Assembly: GCA_024642005.1 (NCBI GenBank)
Contig: JAHECA010000001.1
Location: 62,001 to 126,000, forward strand
Length of the DNA: 64,000 bases
Reading direction: 5' to 3'
Source of the DNA: Robiginitalea sp.
GTDB lineage: Bacteria; Bacteroidota; Bacteroidia; Flavobacteriales; Flavobacteriaceae
Shown here: piece after piece, positions 28,629 through 38,687 of the stretch
Layout: every line of letters starts with the position of its first letter
Position numbering within the stretch: position 1 is the first letter of the stretch
Notes under the pieces: generated by a model
Seen by the model: the letters and a program-made list of their open reading frames with translations, nothing else
Database searches by the model: none
Told to the model about the DNA's origin: nothing
Program-made: the position numbers and the translations under genes

Positions 28629-30452
28629 TTAGTGTTGCAGCTCTTCTTCGTTGGGCTGCAAGGGTACGGTTTGTGGGACGAAATCCTGCCCTGGGATGAT
28701 ATATTCCCCGTTTTCATAGGTCTTGCTGTAATCATACGACCAGCGATACACCTCGGGGATTTCACCGGGCCAGTTGCCGTGAATATGCTCCTGCGGGGCG
28801 GTCCACTCGAGGGTGGTCGCACTCCACGGGTTCTGCGGGCCGCGCACCCCGTAGAAGATGCTCCGGATAAAGTTGAAGAGGAACACCAGCTGGGCAGCTG
28901 CGGTAATGATGGCAAAGAGGGTCATCAGCACCTGTATGTCTACCAGTTCGTCGAACATGGGGAAGGCGGTGTTTTCGTAGTACCGGCGTGGTACCCCCGC
29001 CATGCCTATAAAGTGCATGGGAAAGAACACCCCGTACGAGCCCACGGCGGTGATCCAGAAATGCACATAGCCCAGGTTTTTACTCATCATTCGGCCCTGG
29101 AACATTTTCGGGAACCAGTGGTATACCCCGGCAAACAGCCCGTATAGGGCTGAAATACCCATTACCAGGTGGAAGTGGGCTACCACGAAATAGGTGTCGT
29201 GTACGTTGATATCGAGGGTGCTGTCTCCCAGGATAATCCCGGTGAGGCCCCCGGTGATGAAGGTAGAAACCATCCCGATCGAGAAGAGCATGCCCGGGTT
29301 GAGCTGCAGGTTGCCCTTCCAGAGGGTGGTAATCCAGTTAAACGCCTTAACCGCCGACGGAATGGCGATAAGCAGGGTGGTAAAGGTGAATACAGAGCCC
29401 AGGAATGGGTTCATGCCCGAAACGAACATGTGGTGCCCCCAAACGATGGTCGACAGAAATGCGATGGCCAAAATAGAAGCGATCATGGCACGGTAACCAA
29501 AAATGGGCTTCCGGGCATTAACCGACATTACCTCGGAAACGATACCCATGGCGGGCAGGATTACGATGTATACCTCCGGGTGGCCGAGGAACCAGAACAG
29601 GTGCTCGTACAGCACGGGCGAACCTCCCTGGTAATGCAGCACTTCGCCCTGGATAAAGATATCCGACAGGAAGAAGGAAGTGCCGAAACTGCGGTCCATA
29701 AGCAGTAACAGGGCAGCCGAAAGCAGTACAGGGAAGGAAATGACCCCGATAACCGCGGTTACAAAGAAAGCCCAGATGGTCAGGGGCAGGCGGGTCATCG
29801 ACATACCTTTGGTACGCAGGTTCAAAACCGTTACGATATAATTCAGTGAACCGAGGAGCGAAGAGGCGATGAAGATGGCCATGGAAACAAGCCACAGGGT
29901 CATCCCCATGCCCGAACCTGCCTGTGCCATGGGCAGGGCGCTCAGGGGCGGGTATATCGTCCACCCGGCAGCGGCAGGACCGGCTTCCACAAAGAGGGAA
30001 ATGGTCATGATCACACTCGAGATGAAGAACATCCAGTACGAAAGCATATTCAAAAAGCCCGAGGCCATGTCGCGCGCGCCAATCTGCAACGGAATGAGCA
30101 GGTTGCTGAAGGTACCGCTGAGGCCGGCCGTAAGCACGAAGAATACCATAATGGTCCCGTGGATGGTCACCAATGCCAGATAGATGTCGGCATCCATAAC
30201 GCCATCAGGGGCCCATTTGCCCAGCAGGGCCTCGAAAATGGGGAAAGACTCCCCTGGCCAGGCCAGCTGCATCCGGAACATCAATGACATGGCAATCCCG
30301 ATCGTCCCCATAATAAGGCCGGTAATCAGGTACTGCTTGGAGATCATTTTGTGATCCTGGCTGAATATGTATTTGGTAACAAAGGTCTCTTTGTGGTGAT
30401 GGCCGTGATCGTGGGCATGATCGTCGGCGATGGCATGTGCATGTGCTGACAT
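28629..30452 (-). CDS. coxA: Cytochrome c oxidase subunit I (aa3-type)
   Basis: A 607-residue catalytic subunit with about twelve helices. It holds low-spin heme a, the heme a3-CuB centre and the proton channels. The ligand motifs are intact: TIHGTIMVFF (His98), the CuB/tyrosine motif FWFLGHPEVYIVILPAMG, the CuB pair TIVWGHHMF, and the heme a3/heme a region NVHDTYFVVAHFHLVMG. A histidine-rich N-terminal tail (HAHAIADDHAHDHGHHH) precedes helix 1 and could bind metal. The EVYI glutamate is present in the 'GHPEVY' motif, whereas the D-channel glutamate must be checked by alignment. It is the last gene of the operon, 36 bases after coxB. Confidence 0.97.
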   Translation of the reverse strand: MSAHAHAIADDHAHDHGHHHKETFVTKYIFSQDHKMISKQYLITGLIMGTIGIAMSLMFRMQLAWPGESFPIFEALLGKWAPDGVMDADIYLALVTIHGTIMVFFVLTAGLSGTFSNLLIPLQIGARDMASGFLNMLSYWMFFISSVIMTISLFVEAGPAAAGWTIYPPLSALPMAQAGSGMGMTLWLVSMAIFIASSLLGSLNYIVTVLNLRTKGMSMTRLPLTIWAFFVTAVIGVISFPVLLSAALLLLMDRSFGTSFFLSDIFIQGEVLHYQGGSPVLYEHLFWFLGHPEVYIVILPAMGIVSEVMSVNARKPIFGYRAMIASILAIAFLSTIVWGHHMFVSGMNPFLGSVFTFTTLLIAIPSAVKAFNWITTLWKGNLQLNPGMLFSIGMVSTFITGGLTGIILGDSTLDINVHDTYFVVAHFHLVMGISALYGLFAGVYHWFPKMFQGRMMSKNLGYVHFWITAVGSYGVFFPMHFIGMAGVPRRYYENTAFPMFDELVDIQVLMTLFAIITAAAQLVFLFNFIRSIFYGVRGPQNPWSATTLEWTAPQEHIHGNWPGEIPEVYRWSYDYSKTYENGEYIIPGQDFVPQTVPLQPNEEELQH

Positions 30453-30488
30453 AGTCCTTTTTTTTAATTCTCCTTGGTTGGTCTTTGG

Positions 30489-31556
30489 TTACTCGGCACC
30501 GGCCGACATCATTTGCCCGAAGGATTGCTGGGTAGCAAGCCAGCTCCGGTATTCATCTTCCGTTTCCACAATGATTTTCATCTGCATATTGTAGTGCGAC
30601 TTCCCGCAAATCTTGTTGCAGAGCAGCAGGTAGTCGAATTCCCAGGGATCCGAATTGGGTTCACCGGCAGCGGCGCGCTGGGCACGCATGGCATTGGTGC
30701 GCTCTACCTTGGCAATGACATCGGGGTTCTGGCGCATCTCGGCAGTTGTAATGGTCGGGGTAAAGGAAAACTCCGTAATCATACCCGGCACGCAGTTCAT
30801 CTGGGCCCGGAAGTGGGGCATGTAAGCAGAGTGCAGCACGTCCTGGGAACGCATTTTGAAATTGACCTTCCGGCCCACAGGCAGGTGGAGTTCCTTGACG
30901 ATAATGTCGTCTCCGGCGTTCGGGTCTGATTCATCGATCCCCAGCACATTGGCCTTGTCGATATCGATCATCCGCACGTTGGCATCGCCCAGAACATTGT
31001 CGGCTCCGGCATATCGGGCAGTCCAGTTAAACTGCTGGGCATAGAGCTCTACGGTAAGCGGATCGTCTTCGTCGTTGATATCCATGATGCTGGTCCAGGT
31101 ATACAGGCCCCAGAGGATGAGGCCGGCCAGGACTACCACCGGGATGATGGTCCAGATAAACTCCAGACGGTCATTATCGGCAAAGAACAGGGCCTTGCCA
31201 CCCTCTTTCCCGCGGTATCTGAAGGCGAAGAAGTGCAACAGGGCCTGAGTGAGGATCTGTACGATGAAAATGATCAGAAAACTCCACCACATCAGCGAAT
31301 CGTATTCGCCCCCGTGGGCACTGGCTGCTTCGGGGAGGATGAACTTGCCGTACTTGGCAAAGCTGAAGATGGTTATCCCGTAGATGAACACCAAAAAGGC
31401 AAACATCAAGTACCCGTTGTACTTGTTATCCTCTTCGTTGGCTATTTCCGAACGTCCTGCCTTAGCCTTGATTTGCGACAATTCGAAGATCTTGGTCATC
31501 TGCCAGATGGCGATGGCTACTAGGACTAAAACAGTGATCGTCATTAATGCTGTCAT
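30489..31556 (-). CDS. coxB: Cytochrome c oxidase subunit II (CuA) with two extra N-terminal helices
   Basis: A 355-residue subunit II. The cupredoxin domain has a full CuA ligand set: His242 in DVLHSAYMPHF, then Cys313, Cys317, His321 and Met324 in LLCNKICGKSHYNM. Helices at about 90-112 and 134-152 are the normal pair. Two additional hydrophobic stretches at about 4-20 and 48-68 precede them, as in other Bacteroidota. An insert rich in N, A and R (about 275-303) sits just before the last CuA loop. No fused heme c domain is present, so electrons must come from a separate cytochrome or from ACIII. Canonical copper insertion would involve the Sco at 3550-4290. Confidence 0.95.
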   Translation of the reverse strand: MTALMTITVLVLVAIAIWQMTKIFELSQIKAKAGRSEIANEEDNKYNGYLMFAFLVFIYGITIFSFAKYGKFILPEAASAHGGEYDSLMWWSFLIIFIVQILTQALLHFFAFRYRGKEGGKALFFADNDRLEFIWTIIPVVVLAGLILWGLYTWTSIMDINDEDDPLTVELYAQQFNWTARYAGADNVLGDANVRMIDIDKANVLGIDESDPNAGDDIIVKELHLPVGRKVNFKMRSQDVLHSAYMPHFRAQMNCVPGMITEFSFTPTITTAEMRQNPDVIAKVERTNAMRAQRAAAGEPNSDPWEFDYLLLCNKICGKSHYNMQMKIIVETEDEYRSWLATQQSFGQMMSAGAE

Positions 31557-31589
31557 TGTTGGATCAGATATAATTGGCTAATTCTTCTT

Positions 31590-32915
31590 CTAATAGTGAA
31601 ATTGTCGGCTCTCTTCGATAAACGGGTTCCGGGCGGGCTGCAAAGGCGCCTTGGTCAGGGCCCGGAAAACCCAGAAGAGGAAGGCGCCCGCAAAAAAGAG
31701 GATGCCTCCTATCTCAGGGATACCGATGTACCACTGGTCCCCAACCGTAGCTGGGGTAATCATCATATAAACATCGAGATAGTGCCCCAGGAGCACGACG
31801 ATCCCTGTCATGACCACGAACCAGTTTACCCGCTTGTAGTCGCTGTTCATCAGCACCAGCAAGGGGAAAATGAAGTTCATTACCAACAGGGTAAAGAACG
31901 GCAGTTTGAAGCCTTCAATCCGGGTCACGAAATAGGTAACTTCTTCCGGGATGTCGGCATACCAGATTAGCATGAACTGGCTGAACCACAGGTAGGTCCA
32001 GAAGATGCTGATCCCGAACATGAATTTGGCCAGGTCGTGGATGTGGCTGTTGTTCACATCGGGCAGGTAGCCTTTCGATTTCAGGTAAATGGTTACCATG
32101 GCGATGGTGGTAATGCCCGACACGAACATGCTGGCGAAAACATACCATCCGAAAAGGGTGCTGAACCAGTGCGGGTCAACGCTCATGATCCAGTCCCAAG
32201 ACATCATCGATTCAGAAATCAGGTAAAATACCAGGAAAGCCGCAGACCATTTGAAATTCTTCTTGAAGTTCGAATTGTCGTCAGAGGCGTCCTGGGCCAG
32301 GGAGAGCCTCCGGGAAATTTCGCGGTACCCGATCCACCCTCCCAGGAAAATGGCGGCACGTACCAAAAAGAACACAGGGTTCAGGTAGCCGGCCTTGCCC
32401 TGCAGGAGCTCGTCATGGGCCACCGTTTCGGGGTCCATCCAAACAAAAAGGTGGTTCATATGCAGCACAGAGAGCACCAGAATCACGAAGACGATAATAC
32501 CCCCTGGCACCAGGTAGGCCGTAATGGCCTCCATTACGCGGAAGAGCAGGGGCGACCAGCCCGCCTGTGAGGCCCGTTGAACGGCGTAAAAGGCCAGGGT
32601 GCCGAGCGACAACATGAAAAAGAAGAAGGCGGCTATATAAACAGCTGCCCAGGGGCGGTTCTGCAATTGGTGCAGCAGGTGCACATCGTGATCCGCTTCG
32701 TGGGCTTCATCTGCATGGGCCGCAGGTTCATGGGATGCAGCTGCGGCGGCCTCCCCGTGTCCTCCGCCATGCCCGTCGTCATGGGCGGCGGCCACCATGG
32801 CCTTGGCCTCATCCACCGTGGAGGGAGCAGAGACGAATCCAATTCCCATCCCCAACAACCCGAGGGCCATCAAGATCAGGGATCCTATCTTTAGTTTGTT
32901 CGAGAAGGTATACAT
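31590..32915 (-). CDS. actF: Alternative Complex III subunit ActF (quinol:cytochrome c oxidoreductase membrane subunit)
   Basis: A 441-residue membrane protein with about ten helices, the second quinol-module subunit of ACIII. After a signal-like first helix and a His/Ala-rich loop (HDDGHGGGHGEAAAAASHEP), the core has LHMNHLFVWMDPETV, ESMMSWDWIMSVDPHWFSTLFGWYVF and FWTYLWFSQFMLIWYADIPEE, all typical of ActF. It is related to ActC but is thought not to bind quinone. The ATG at 32915 is preferred to the TTG two codons upstream. It lies 13 bases after actE and 33 before coxB, so ACIII and the oxidase are made together. Confidence 0.92.
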   Translation of the reverse strand: MYTFSNKLKIGSLILMALGLLGMGIGFVSAPSTVDEAKAMVAAAHDDGHGGGHGEAAAAASHEPAAHADEAHEADHDVHLLHQLQNRPWAAVYIAAFFFFMLSLGTLAFYAVQRASQAGWSPLLFRVMEAITAYLVPGGIIVFVILVLSVLHMNHLFVWMDPETVAHDELLQGKAGYLNPVFFLVRAAIFLGGWIGYREISRRLSLAQDASDDNSNFKKNFKWSAAFLVFYLISESMMSWDWIMSVDPHWFSTLFGWYVFASMFVSGITTIAMVTIYLKSKGYLPDVNNSHIHDLAKFMFGISIFWTYLWFSQFMLIWYADIPEEVTYFVTRIEGFKLPFFTLLVMNFIFPLLVLMNSDYKRVNWFVVMTGIVVLLGHYLDVYMMITPATVGDQWYIGIPEIGGILFFAGAFLFWVFRALTKAPLQPARNPFIEESRQFHY

Positions 32916-32928
32916 CTGCAATGCGCTG

Positions 32929-33489
32929 TTATTTTGTTAAGTCTGCTTTGAGTTTCATCACGTATTCGGCTACCTGCCACCGCTCGGTTTCATTGAGCTG
33001 ATTGGCGTATGAGCCCATGGCGTTCTGCCCGTAATAAATCACGTGGTAGGTACTTCCCACGCTAATATTGCGGCCGGCATCGGCATAAGTGGGAACCCCG
33101 AGGATTTTTTCGCGTTTTACCAGGTTACCCTGCCCATCGCCCCGATTGCCGTGGCAGATGGCACAATAGATGCCGTACAGCTCCCCACCTGTGGCCAGGT
33201 TTTCATCCATGGCCAGGGAATCGAGCGGGCTGCTCATGCTGCGCGACAATTCCTTGCCTTCGGGGGTGTTCTCAAACCTGTAGGGCTTTTTGCCCCGCGC
33301 GATGGTATGATCGGCGGGCAGCATGGCCTCCGTGCCTTCGGGCATCCACTCTACCTTTTGATAGGTTTCATAGCTCACCGGCTCGTACATATTGGGCATG
33401 TACTGGTAATTGGGCTGCTTGGTGTCCTGGCAGGATGACAGCCCCAGGACGGCCCCGATCAATGCGATAACAAGCGATTTCTTCATCAT
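32929..33489 (-). CDS. actE: Alternative Complex III subunit ActE, monoheme lipo-cytochrome c
   Basis: A 186-residue exported cytochrome with lipobox LSSC (Cys20) and one heme site CAICH (Cys109, Cys112, His113) in GIYCAICHGNRGDGQGN. A candidate axial methionine lies in GQNAMGSYANQL. ActE is the mobile or exit heme of ACIII and passes electrons from ActA to the oxidase. The start has two consecutive ATGs (33489, 33486). It sits 6 bases downstream of actD and 13 upstream of actF, inside the act-cox operon. Confidence 0.93.
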   Translation of the reverse strand: MMKKSLVIALIGAVLGLSSCQDTKQPNYQYMPNMYEPVSYETYQKVEWMPEGTEAMLPADHTIARGKKPYRFENTPEGKELSRSMSSPLDSLAMDENLATGGELYGIYCAICHGNRGDGQGNLVKREKILGVPTYADAGRNISVGSTYHVIYYGQNAMGSYANQLNETERWQVAEYVMKLKADLTK

Positions 33490-33495
33490 TCCCTA

Positions 33496-34017
33496 TTACT
33501 TTTCTACGGTGTTGATTTCCACGGCGCCGGTCTCCCGGAGCAGGGCGGTCAGATCGGCCGCGTCTCCGTGAACTTCAATTTCCATGATAAAATGGTCGTC
33601 GGTGCTGCGCAAGTCGGGGTTTTCGGCCTTTTTGAAGGGCCACAGCCGGCTGCGCAGGTAAAAGGTGATCACCATAAGGTGGGCGGCAAAAAACACCGTC
33701 ATTTCAAACATGACCGGAACAAAAGCCGGCATATTCGCGATATAGCTGAAACTGGGCTTGCCCCCTATATCCTGCGGCCAGTCTTTGATCATGATGAAGT
33801 TCATCATCACGATGGATACCGTAAGGCCAGTAAGCCCATACAGGAAGGAGGTGATGGCGATGCGTGTAGGCGCCAGCCCCATGGCCTTGTCGAGCCCGTG
33901 AACCGGGAAGGGACAATACACTTCCTCGATATGATGCTTGGCGGCTTTCACCTTCTTGACTGCGTGCATGAGCACGTCGTCGTCGTCGTAAAATGCCCGA
34001 ATAACTTTAGATGCCAT
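33496..34017 (-). CDS. actD: Alternative Complex III subunit ActD (DUF3341)
   Basis: A 173-residue protein with a soluble cytoplasmic N-terminal part (VIRAFYDDDDVLMHAVKKVK, a small alpha/beta fold), two helices (about residues 55-80 and 95-122) and a C-terminal soluble tail ending INTVEK. The motif EVYCPFPVHGLDKAMGL is diagnostic for DUF3341/ActD. ActD packs beside ActC and ActF and carries no cofactor. It begins 5 bases after the actC stop. Confidence 0.93.
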   Translation of the reverse strand: MASKVIRAFYDDDDVLMHAVKKVKAAKHHIEEVYCPFPVHGLDKAMGLAPTRIAITSFLYGLTGLTVSIVMMNFIMIKDWPQDIGGKPSFSYIANMPAFVPVMFEMTVFFAAHLMVITFYLRSRLWPFKKAENPDLRSTDDHFIMEIEVHGDAADLTALLRETGAVEINTVEK

Positions 34018-34022
34018 CTCTG

Positions 34023-35495
34023 TTATTTATTTTCGTTTGATTTATCCGACTTGGAGCCGGAATCCTTGCCTTTCTGCGGGGCAGCACTGCTTTTGATTTC
34101 GTAGAGGGGCTTGCCGGCATCGCGCAATTTCTTAAAGCGCTCGCCTGAAGACTTCAGGATCGATTTTACCTCGGCCTGGGCGATAACCGGGAAGGTGCGC
34201 GCATAGAGCAGGAAGAGGACGAAGAAGAACCCGATGGTCCCGATAAAGATGCCAATATCTACAAAGGTAGGCGAGAACATGGTCCAGGATGAAGGCAGGT
34301 AATCGCGGTGCAGGGAGGTAACGATGATCACGAAACGCTCAAACCACATCCCGATATTTACCACGATGGAAATGATGAAAGAGACCAGAATGCTGGTACG
34401 AATTTTCTTGAACCACATGATCTGCGGTGAAAACACGTTACAGGTCATCATCAGGGTGTAGGCCCACCAATACGGCCCGGTGGCCCGGTTCAGGAAGGCG
34501 TACTGCTCGTACTCAACCCCGGAGTACCAGGCGATAAACAGCTCGGTGATATAGGCACAGCCCACAATGGAACCCGTGATCATGATCACGATGTTCATCA
34601 ATTCGATGTGTTGTACGGTAATATAGGCTTCCAGGTGGCTCACCTTCCGCATGATGATCAGCAGGGTCTGCACCATGGCAAAGCCTGAAAAGATAGCCCC
34701 GGCAACGAAGTAGGGTGGGAAGATGGTGGTGTGCCAGCCCGGGATTACCGAAGTGGCGAAGTCGAAGGATACGATGGTGTGAACCGAGAGTACCAGGGGT
34801 GTAGCCAAACCGGCCAGTACCAGGGAAACTTCCTCGAACCGCTGCCAGTCTTTGGCACGGCCCGTCCAGCCAAAGCTCACCAGGCTGTATATCTTTTTCT
34901 GAAAGGGTTTTACCGCCCGGTCGCGAATCATGGCGAAGTCGGGCAGCAATCCGGTCCACCAGAATACCAGGGATACCGAGAGGTAGGTCGAGATGGCGAA
35001 TACGTCCCAGAGCAGGGGCGAGTTAAAGTTCACCCAGAGCGAACCGAACTGGTTGGGGATGGGGAGCACCCAGTACCCAAGCCAGGGGCGACCCATGTGG
35101 ATGATCGGGAAAAGCCCCGCCTGTATAACCGAAAAGATGGTCATGGCCTCGGCCGAACGGTTTACGGCCATACGCCACTTCTGGCGGAACAGCAGCAGTA
35201 CGGCAGAAATCAGGGTCCCGGCGTGCCCGATACCCACCCACCAGACGAAGTTGGTGATGTCCCAAGCCCAGTTTACGGTTTTGTTCAGACCCCAGGTGCC
35301 GATCCCGGTCGAAATCGTATAGATGATACAGCCGATGCCCCAGAGAAAAGCGGCCAGGGCTATGGAAAAGACTATCCACCACTGCTTATTGGCTCTCCCC
35401 TCAACCGGGGCGGCGATGTCCACGGAAACATCGTGGTAGCCCTTATCGCCCAGAACCAGGGGTTTGCGTATCGGTGCTTCGTAATGCGACGCCAT
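34023..35495 (-). CDS. actC: Alternative Complex III subunit ActC (NrfD/PsrC-like quinol-binding subunit)
   Basis: A 490-residue membrane protein with about ten helices, homologous to PsrC/NrfD. It is the likely menaquinol-oxidising subunit. Motifs typical of ActC include WVGIGHAGTLISAVLLLFRQKWR, FPIIHMGRPW, WDVFAISTYLSVSLVFWWTG and VSVHTIVSFDFATSVIPGWH, with the conserved histidine and aspartate used for quinol and proton handling. The N-terminal soluble tail (SHYEAPIRKPLVLGDKGYHD) and lysine-rich C-terminus are cytoplasmic. The ATG at 35495 is preferred because it is 28 bases after actB; the frame upstream of it overlaps actB. It is followed by actD after 5 bases. Confidence 0.94.
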   Translation of the reverse strand: MASHYEAPIRKPLVLGDKGYHDVSVDIAAPVEGRANKQWWIVFSIALAAFLWGIGCIIYTISTGIGTWGLNKTVNWAWDITNFVWWVGIGHAGTLISAVLLLFRQKWRMAVNRSAEAMTIFSVIQAGLFPIIHMGRPWLGYWVLPIPNQFGSLWVNFNSPLLWDVFAISTYLSVSLVFWWTGLLPDFAMIRDRAVKPFQKKIYSLVSFGWTGRAKDWQRFEEVSLVLAGLATPLVLSVHTIVSFDFATSVIPGWHTTIFPPYFVAGAIFSGFAMVQTLLIIMRKVSHLEAYITVQHIELMNIVIMITGSIVGCAYITELFIAWYSGVEYEQYAFLNRATGPYWWAYTLMMTCNVFSPQIMWFKKIRTSILVSFIISIVVNIGMWFERFVIIVTSLHRDYLPSSWTMFSPTFVDIGIFIGTIGFFFVLFLLYARTFPVIAQAEVKSILKSSGERFKKLRDAGKPLYEIKSSAAPQKGKDSGSKSDKSNENK

Positions 35496-35523
35496 AGAAT
35501 CTCTTTTTACTTTCTGTAATTTG

Positions 35524-38500
35524 TTATGCTTCGTTGGTATTGCGGACCTTAACCTGATAGAACACATTGGGCTGCGTACCTACGTGCTCGAGCAGGTGGT
35601 ACATGCGCGCATCGGCCTTCAGCTTGGATACCGCACTTTCCGGGTCGTTGATATCCCCGAAAACAATGGCCCCGCTGTTGCAGGCGTTGGAGCAGGCGGT
35701 CTGGAATTCGTCGTCGGTAACAGGACGGCCTTCGCGCTTGGCGTCGAGGATGGCCTTCTGGGTCAACTGGATACACCAGGAGCACTTCTCCATCACCCCG
35801 CGGGAACGAACCACCACATCGGGGTTCAGCACCATTTTGCCCAGATCGTTATTCATGTTGTAATCGAACTCGTCGTTGTCGCTGTAGAGGAACCAGTTGA
35901 AGCGGCGCACCTTGTAGGGGCAGTTGTTCGCACAGTAACGGGTACCCACGCAGCGGTTGTAGGCCATCTGGTTGTGGCCCTGACGGCTGTGGATAGTAGC
36001 AGCCACCGGGCATACCGTCTCACATGGGGCGTGGTTGCAGTGCTGGCACATAACCGGCTGGAAGGCCACCTGCGGGTTGGCGGCAGCGTCTTCCATTTCC
36101 TCGAAACCAGATTTGGATTCCAGGGCCCCGGAAAATTCATCTTTCTTATTGTTGTCGGCCGCAAAGGTCTCTTCAGAAGAGTAGTAGCGGTCGATGCGCA
36201 GCCAGTGCATGTCGCGGGAACGGCGCATCTCCAGTTTGCCCACCACCGGTACGTTATTCTCTGCGTGGCAGGCGATAACACAGGCCCCACAGCCCGTACA
36301 GGCGTTCAGGTCGATCGACATGTTAAAGTGGTGGCCGATGGAACGGTCGAAGCTGTCCCAGAGGTCCACGGTGGTGGCAGGCACCTCCTGGTGGTTCAGG
36401 GAAACCTGAGGAACCGGGTTCCAGTGGGCGGCATCTTCGGTATTGAAGATCTCCAGGGTGGTTTCCTTGATGATGTCGCCGCGGCCCATCAGCGTATTGT
36501 GTAGCTGAATGCTGGCAAATTCGTGCATGCCTGCAGCTTTTTCAATACTTGCGGTCTGCTGGCGGCTGAAATCCTGATACAGCCCAAAGGCATTCACCCC
36601 GGTCTGCATTTCTGATTTCATGCCCACTTTCTTGCCATAACCCAGGGCCAGGCCCAGGGTTCCTTCGGCCTGTCCGGGTTGGATGATAACCGGTACTTGT
36701 GAAAGGGTAACGCCGCCTACGGTCAGGTTTACATAGCTGCCGTCGAGGCCTCCGTTGGCAACGTGCTCGTTCACCAGCCCGAGGTCGCCGGCATCTTTTT
36801 TGGAAACAGTCACGTAGTTGTCCCAGGTAACCCGGGTAATGGGGTCTGGGAATTCCTGCAGCCAGGGGTTGCTGGCCTGACGCCCGTCACCCATGCCGGT
36901 CTTGGCATACAACACCAGGCTCATGCCCGATTCGCTTGCTCCGGCCAGGCGCCGAACAGCCTCAGCAATGGCGGGGACCGACAGGGCATCAGATGCGTTG
37001 GCAGCTGCCGTATTTTCTTTGTCTGCTCCTGGGGCCGATGCAACCTCTGGGTCGCTCATCGCCATGGCGCCAGGTACATATACCCCGTCGTGCAGGGCCT
37101 GGTTCCAGTCGCCTCCGGCGAGTATGCCGGCGGTCCAGGTTTCGTTAATATAGTCGTACCAGCTCTGCTCCGAGCCCATCCAGGAAAGCAGGCTTTGTTG
37201 CAGCTGGCGGGTATCGAAGAGTTGTCGGATGACCGGCTGGGTAAGTCCGTAGTGGCCCTTTTTAATCTGGGTATCACCCCACGACTCCAGGTAATGGGAG
37301 GCGGCCGCGGTAAAGTTGCACAGCTCGGTGGTCTCGTTCCAGTTGGTCGAGAAGGCCACAGTAAGGTCTACACTGGTCATGGCCTCGGCAAAAGCCGCGG
37401 CATTGGGCAGGGTATAGGCGGGGTTAACCCCGTCCATGATAAGGGCCCCTACCCGACCGGCCTGCATGTCGGCAAGCAGTTGGGCTACGGCCTGTTGGTT
37501 GCCTTGCCGCACATAGCGGGGGGCTGCCGGGTCAAAGGCTTCGCTGCCCAGCATTTCGTTAATGGCCAGTACCACTGCCTGGGCATCGGCGTCGTCGAGC
37601 CCCGATACCACAACGGCCTTGCCGTGTTTGGCACCGATGGCGCTCACCACCGAGTCGAGGGCCCGGGCTGCTGCCTCGGGCAATTCCCCGGAGGTACTGC
37701 TGCCATTGAGGCGGGCATACAAATGGGCCAGGGCCACTTTCTGTCCGGCGGGGGAAAGGGGTACGCGCTTATCGGCATTGGCACCAGAAAGGCTCATGGT
37801 CGCCTCAAACTGAATGTGGCGCGACATTACGCCGTTTTTGGGCACACGCCCCCTGGCATAGCCGCTGTCGTATCCGCCGCCCTGCCAGTCGCCGAGAATA
37901 TCGGCCCCGAAGGACACGATAAGTTCGGCCTTTGAAAAGTCGTAATCGGCAAGGGCACGCTCGCCGTATTTTGCCGCGTAGGCGGCCAGGGCTGCCTCTT
38001 CGCTAATCGCATCGTAAGTAACGTGCTCTGTTCCCGGGAAGGCTTCCTGGAACTGGGCGATCAGACGCGCGGTCGAAGGGCTCGCATAGGTCTGGGTAAG
38101 CAGCACGGCTTTCTTGCCACTGCCCTGCATGCCAGAGAGCCGCGCCCGAACTGCGGCGTCGAGCGTATCCCACTCCACATCGCCGTCAGCACCGCGTGGC
38201 CCCTGGAGGCGGGTGCTGTCGTAGAGGGAAAGCACAGAGGCCTGTACCCGGGCGTTGGTACCCCCCAGCACTCCGGCCTGCTTGTTTGATTCAATTTTAA
38301 TGGGGCGGCCTTCGCGGGTCTTTACCAGGATGCTGGCAAAGTCAAAGCCGTCGGCTATGGTAGAGGCGTAGTAATTGGCGACCCCTGGCACGATGCGCTC
38401 GGGCTGCATCACATAAGGGATCGATTTACGAACCGGGCCTTCGCAGGCGGCAAGGGATGCGGCCGCTGTGCTGAAGCCCACGTACTTGAGAAAGTCGCGC

Positions 38501-38655
38501 CGGCTGGTCTGGCTCGAACCGAGCTGCTCCTTATCCCCGAGAAATGTATCGACCGGGATTTCTTCCGGGAATTCGTTCTGTCTCAGCTTCTCAACAATGG
38601 AATCGTTCGGGGAGAGTTCCGCCTCGCTTTTCCAATATTTCTTGTTTGATGCCAT
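35524..38655 (-). CDS. actB: Alternative Complex III subunit ActB (iron-sulfur protein with molybdopterin-enzyme-like domain)
   Basis: A 1043-residue fusion. The N-terminus has an internal Tat-like signal, SRRDFLKYVGFSTAAASLAAC, in which Cys71 would be lipidated. A long domain (about 75-700) resembles complex-iron-sulfur molybdoenzymes but is known to lack the Mo cofactor in ACIII. The C-terminal ferredoxin-like part (about 770-1040) has four cluster motifs: CTGCGACVIACHAENN, CQHCNHAPCETVCPV, CVGTRYCANNCPYKVRRF and CSWCIQL with a later CSNACNSGA. It passes electrons from the ActC quinol site to the ActA hemes. The ATG at 38655 fits the family N-terminus (ASNKKYWKSEAELSP); another lies two codons upstream. 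Confidence 0.95.
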   Translation of the reverse strand: MASNKKYWKSEAELSPNDSIVEKLRQNEFPEEIPVDTFLGDKEQLGSSQTSRRDFLKYVGFSTAAASLAACEGPVRKSIPYVMQPERIVPGVANYYASTIADGFDFASILVKTREGRPIKIESNKQAGVLGGTNARVQASVLSLYDSTRLQGPRGADGDVEWDTLDAAVRARLSGMQGSGKKAVLLTQTYASPSTARLIAQFQEAFPGTEHVTYDAISEEAALAAYAAKYGERALADYDFSKAELIVSFGADILGDWQGGGYDSGYARGRVPKNGVMSRHIQFEATMSLSGANADKRVPLSPAGQKVALAHLYARLNGSSTSGELPEAAARALDSVVSAIGAKHGKAVVVSGLDDADAQAVVLAINEMLGSEAFDPAAPRYVRQGNQQAVAQLLADMQAGRVGALIMDGVNPAYTLPNAAAFAEAMTSVDLTVAFSTNWNETTELCNFTAAASHYLESWGDTQIKKGHYGLTQPVIRQLFDTRQLQQSLLSWMGSEQSWYDYINETWTAGILAGGDWNQALHDGVYVPGAMAMSDPEVASAPGADKENTAAANASDALSVPAIAEAVRRLAGASESGMSLVLYAKTGMGDGRQASNPWLQEFPDPITRVTWDNYVTVSKKDAGDLGLVNEHVANGGLDGSYVNLTVGGVTLSQVPVIIQPGQAEGTLGLALGYGKKVGMKSEMQTGVNAFGLYQDFSRQQTASIEKAAGMHEFASIQLHNTLMGRGDIIKETTLEIFNTEDAAHWNPVPQVSLNHQEVPATTVDLWDSFDRSIGHHFNMSIDLNACTGCGACVIACHAENNVPVVGKLEMRRSRDMHWLRIDRYYSSEETFAADNNKKDEFSGALESKSGFEEMEDAAANPQVAFQPVMCQHCNHAPCETVCPVAATIHSRQGHNQMAYNRCVGTRYCANNCPYKVRRFNWFLYSDNDEFDYNMNNDLGKMVLNPDVVVRSRGVMEKCSWCIQLTQKAILDAKREGRPVTDDEFQTACSNACNSGAIVFGDINDPESAVSKLKADARMYHLLEHVGTQPNVFYQVKVRNTNEA

Positions 38656-38687
38656 ATGCATTCTGTCTAATTAGCTGCTTTGGTTGA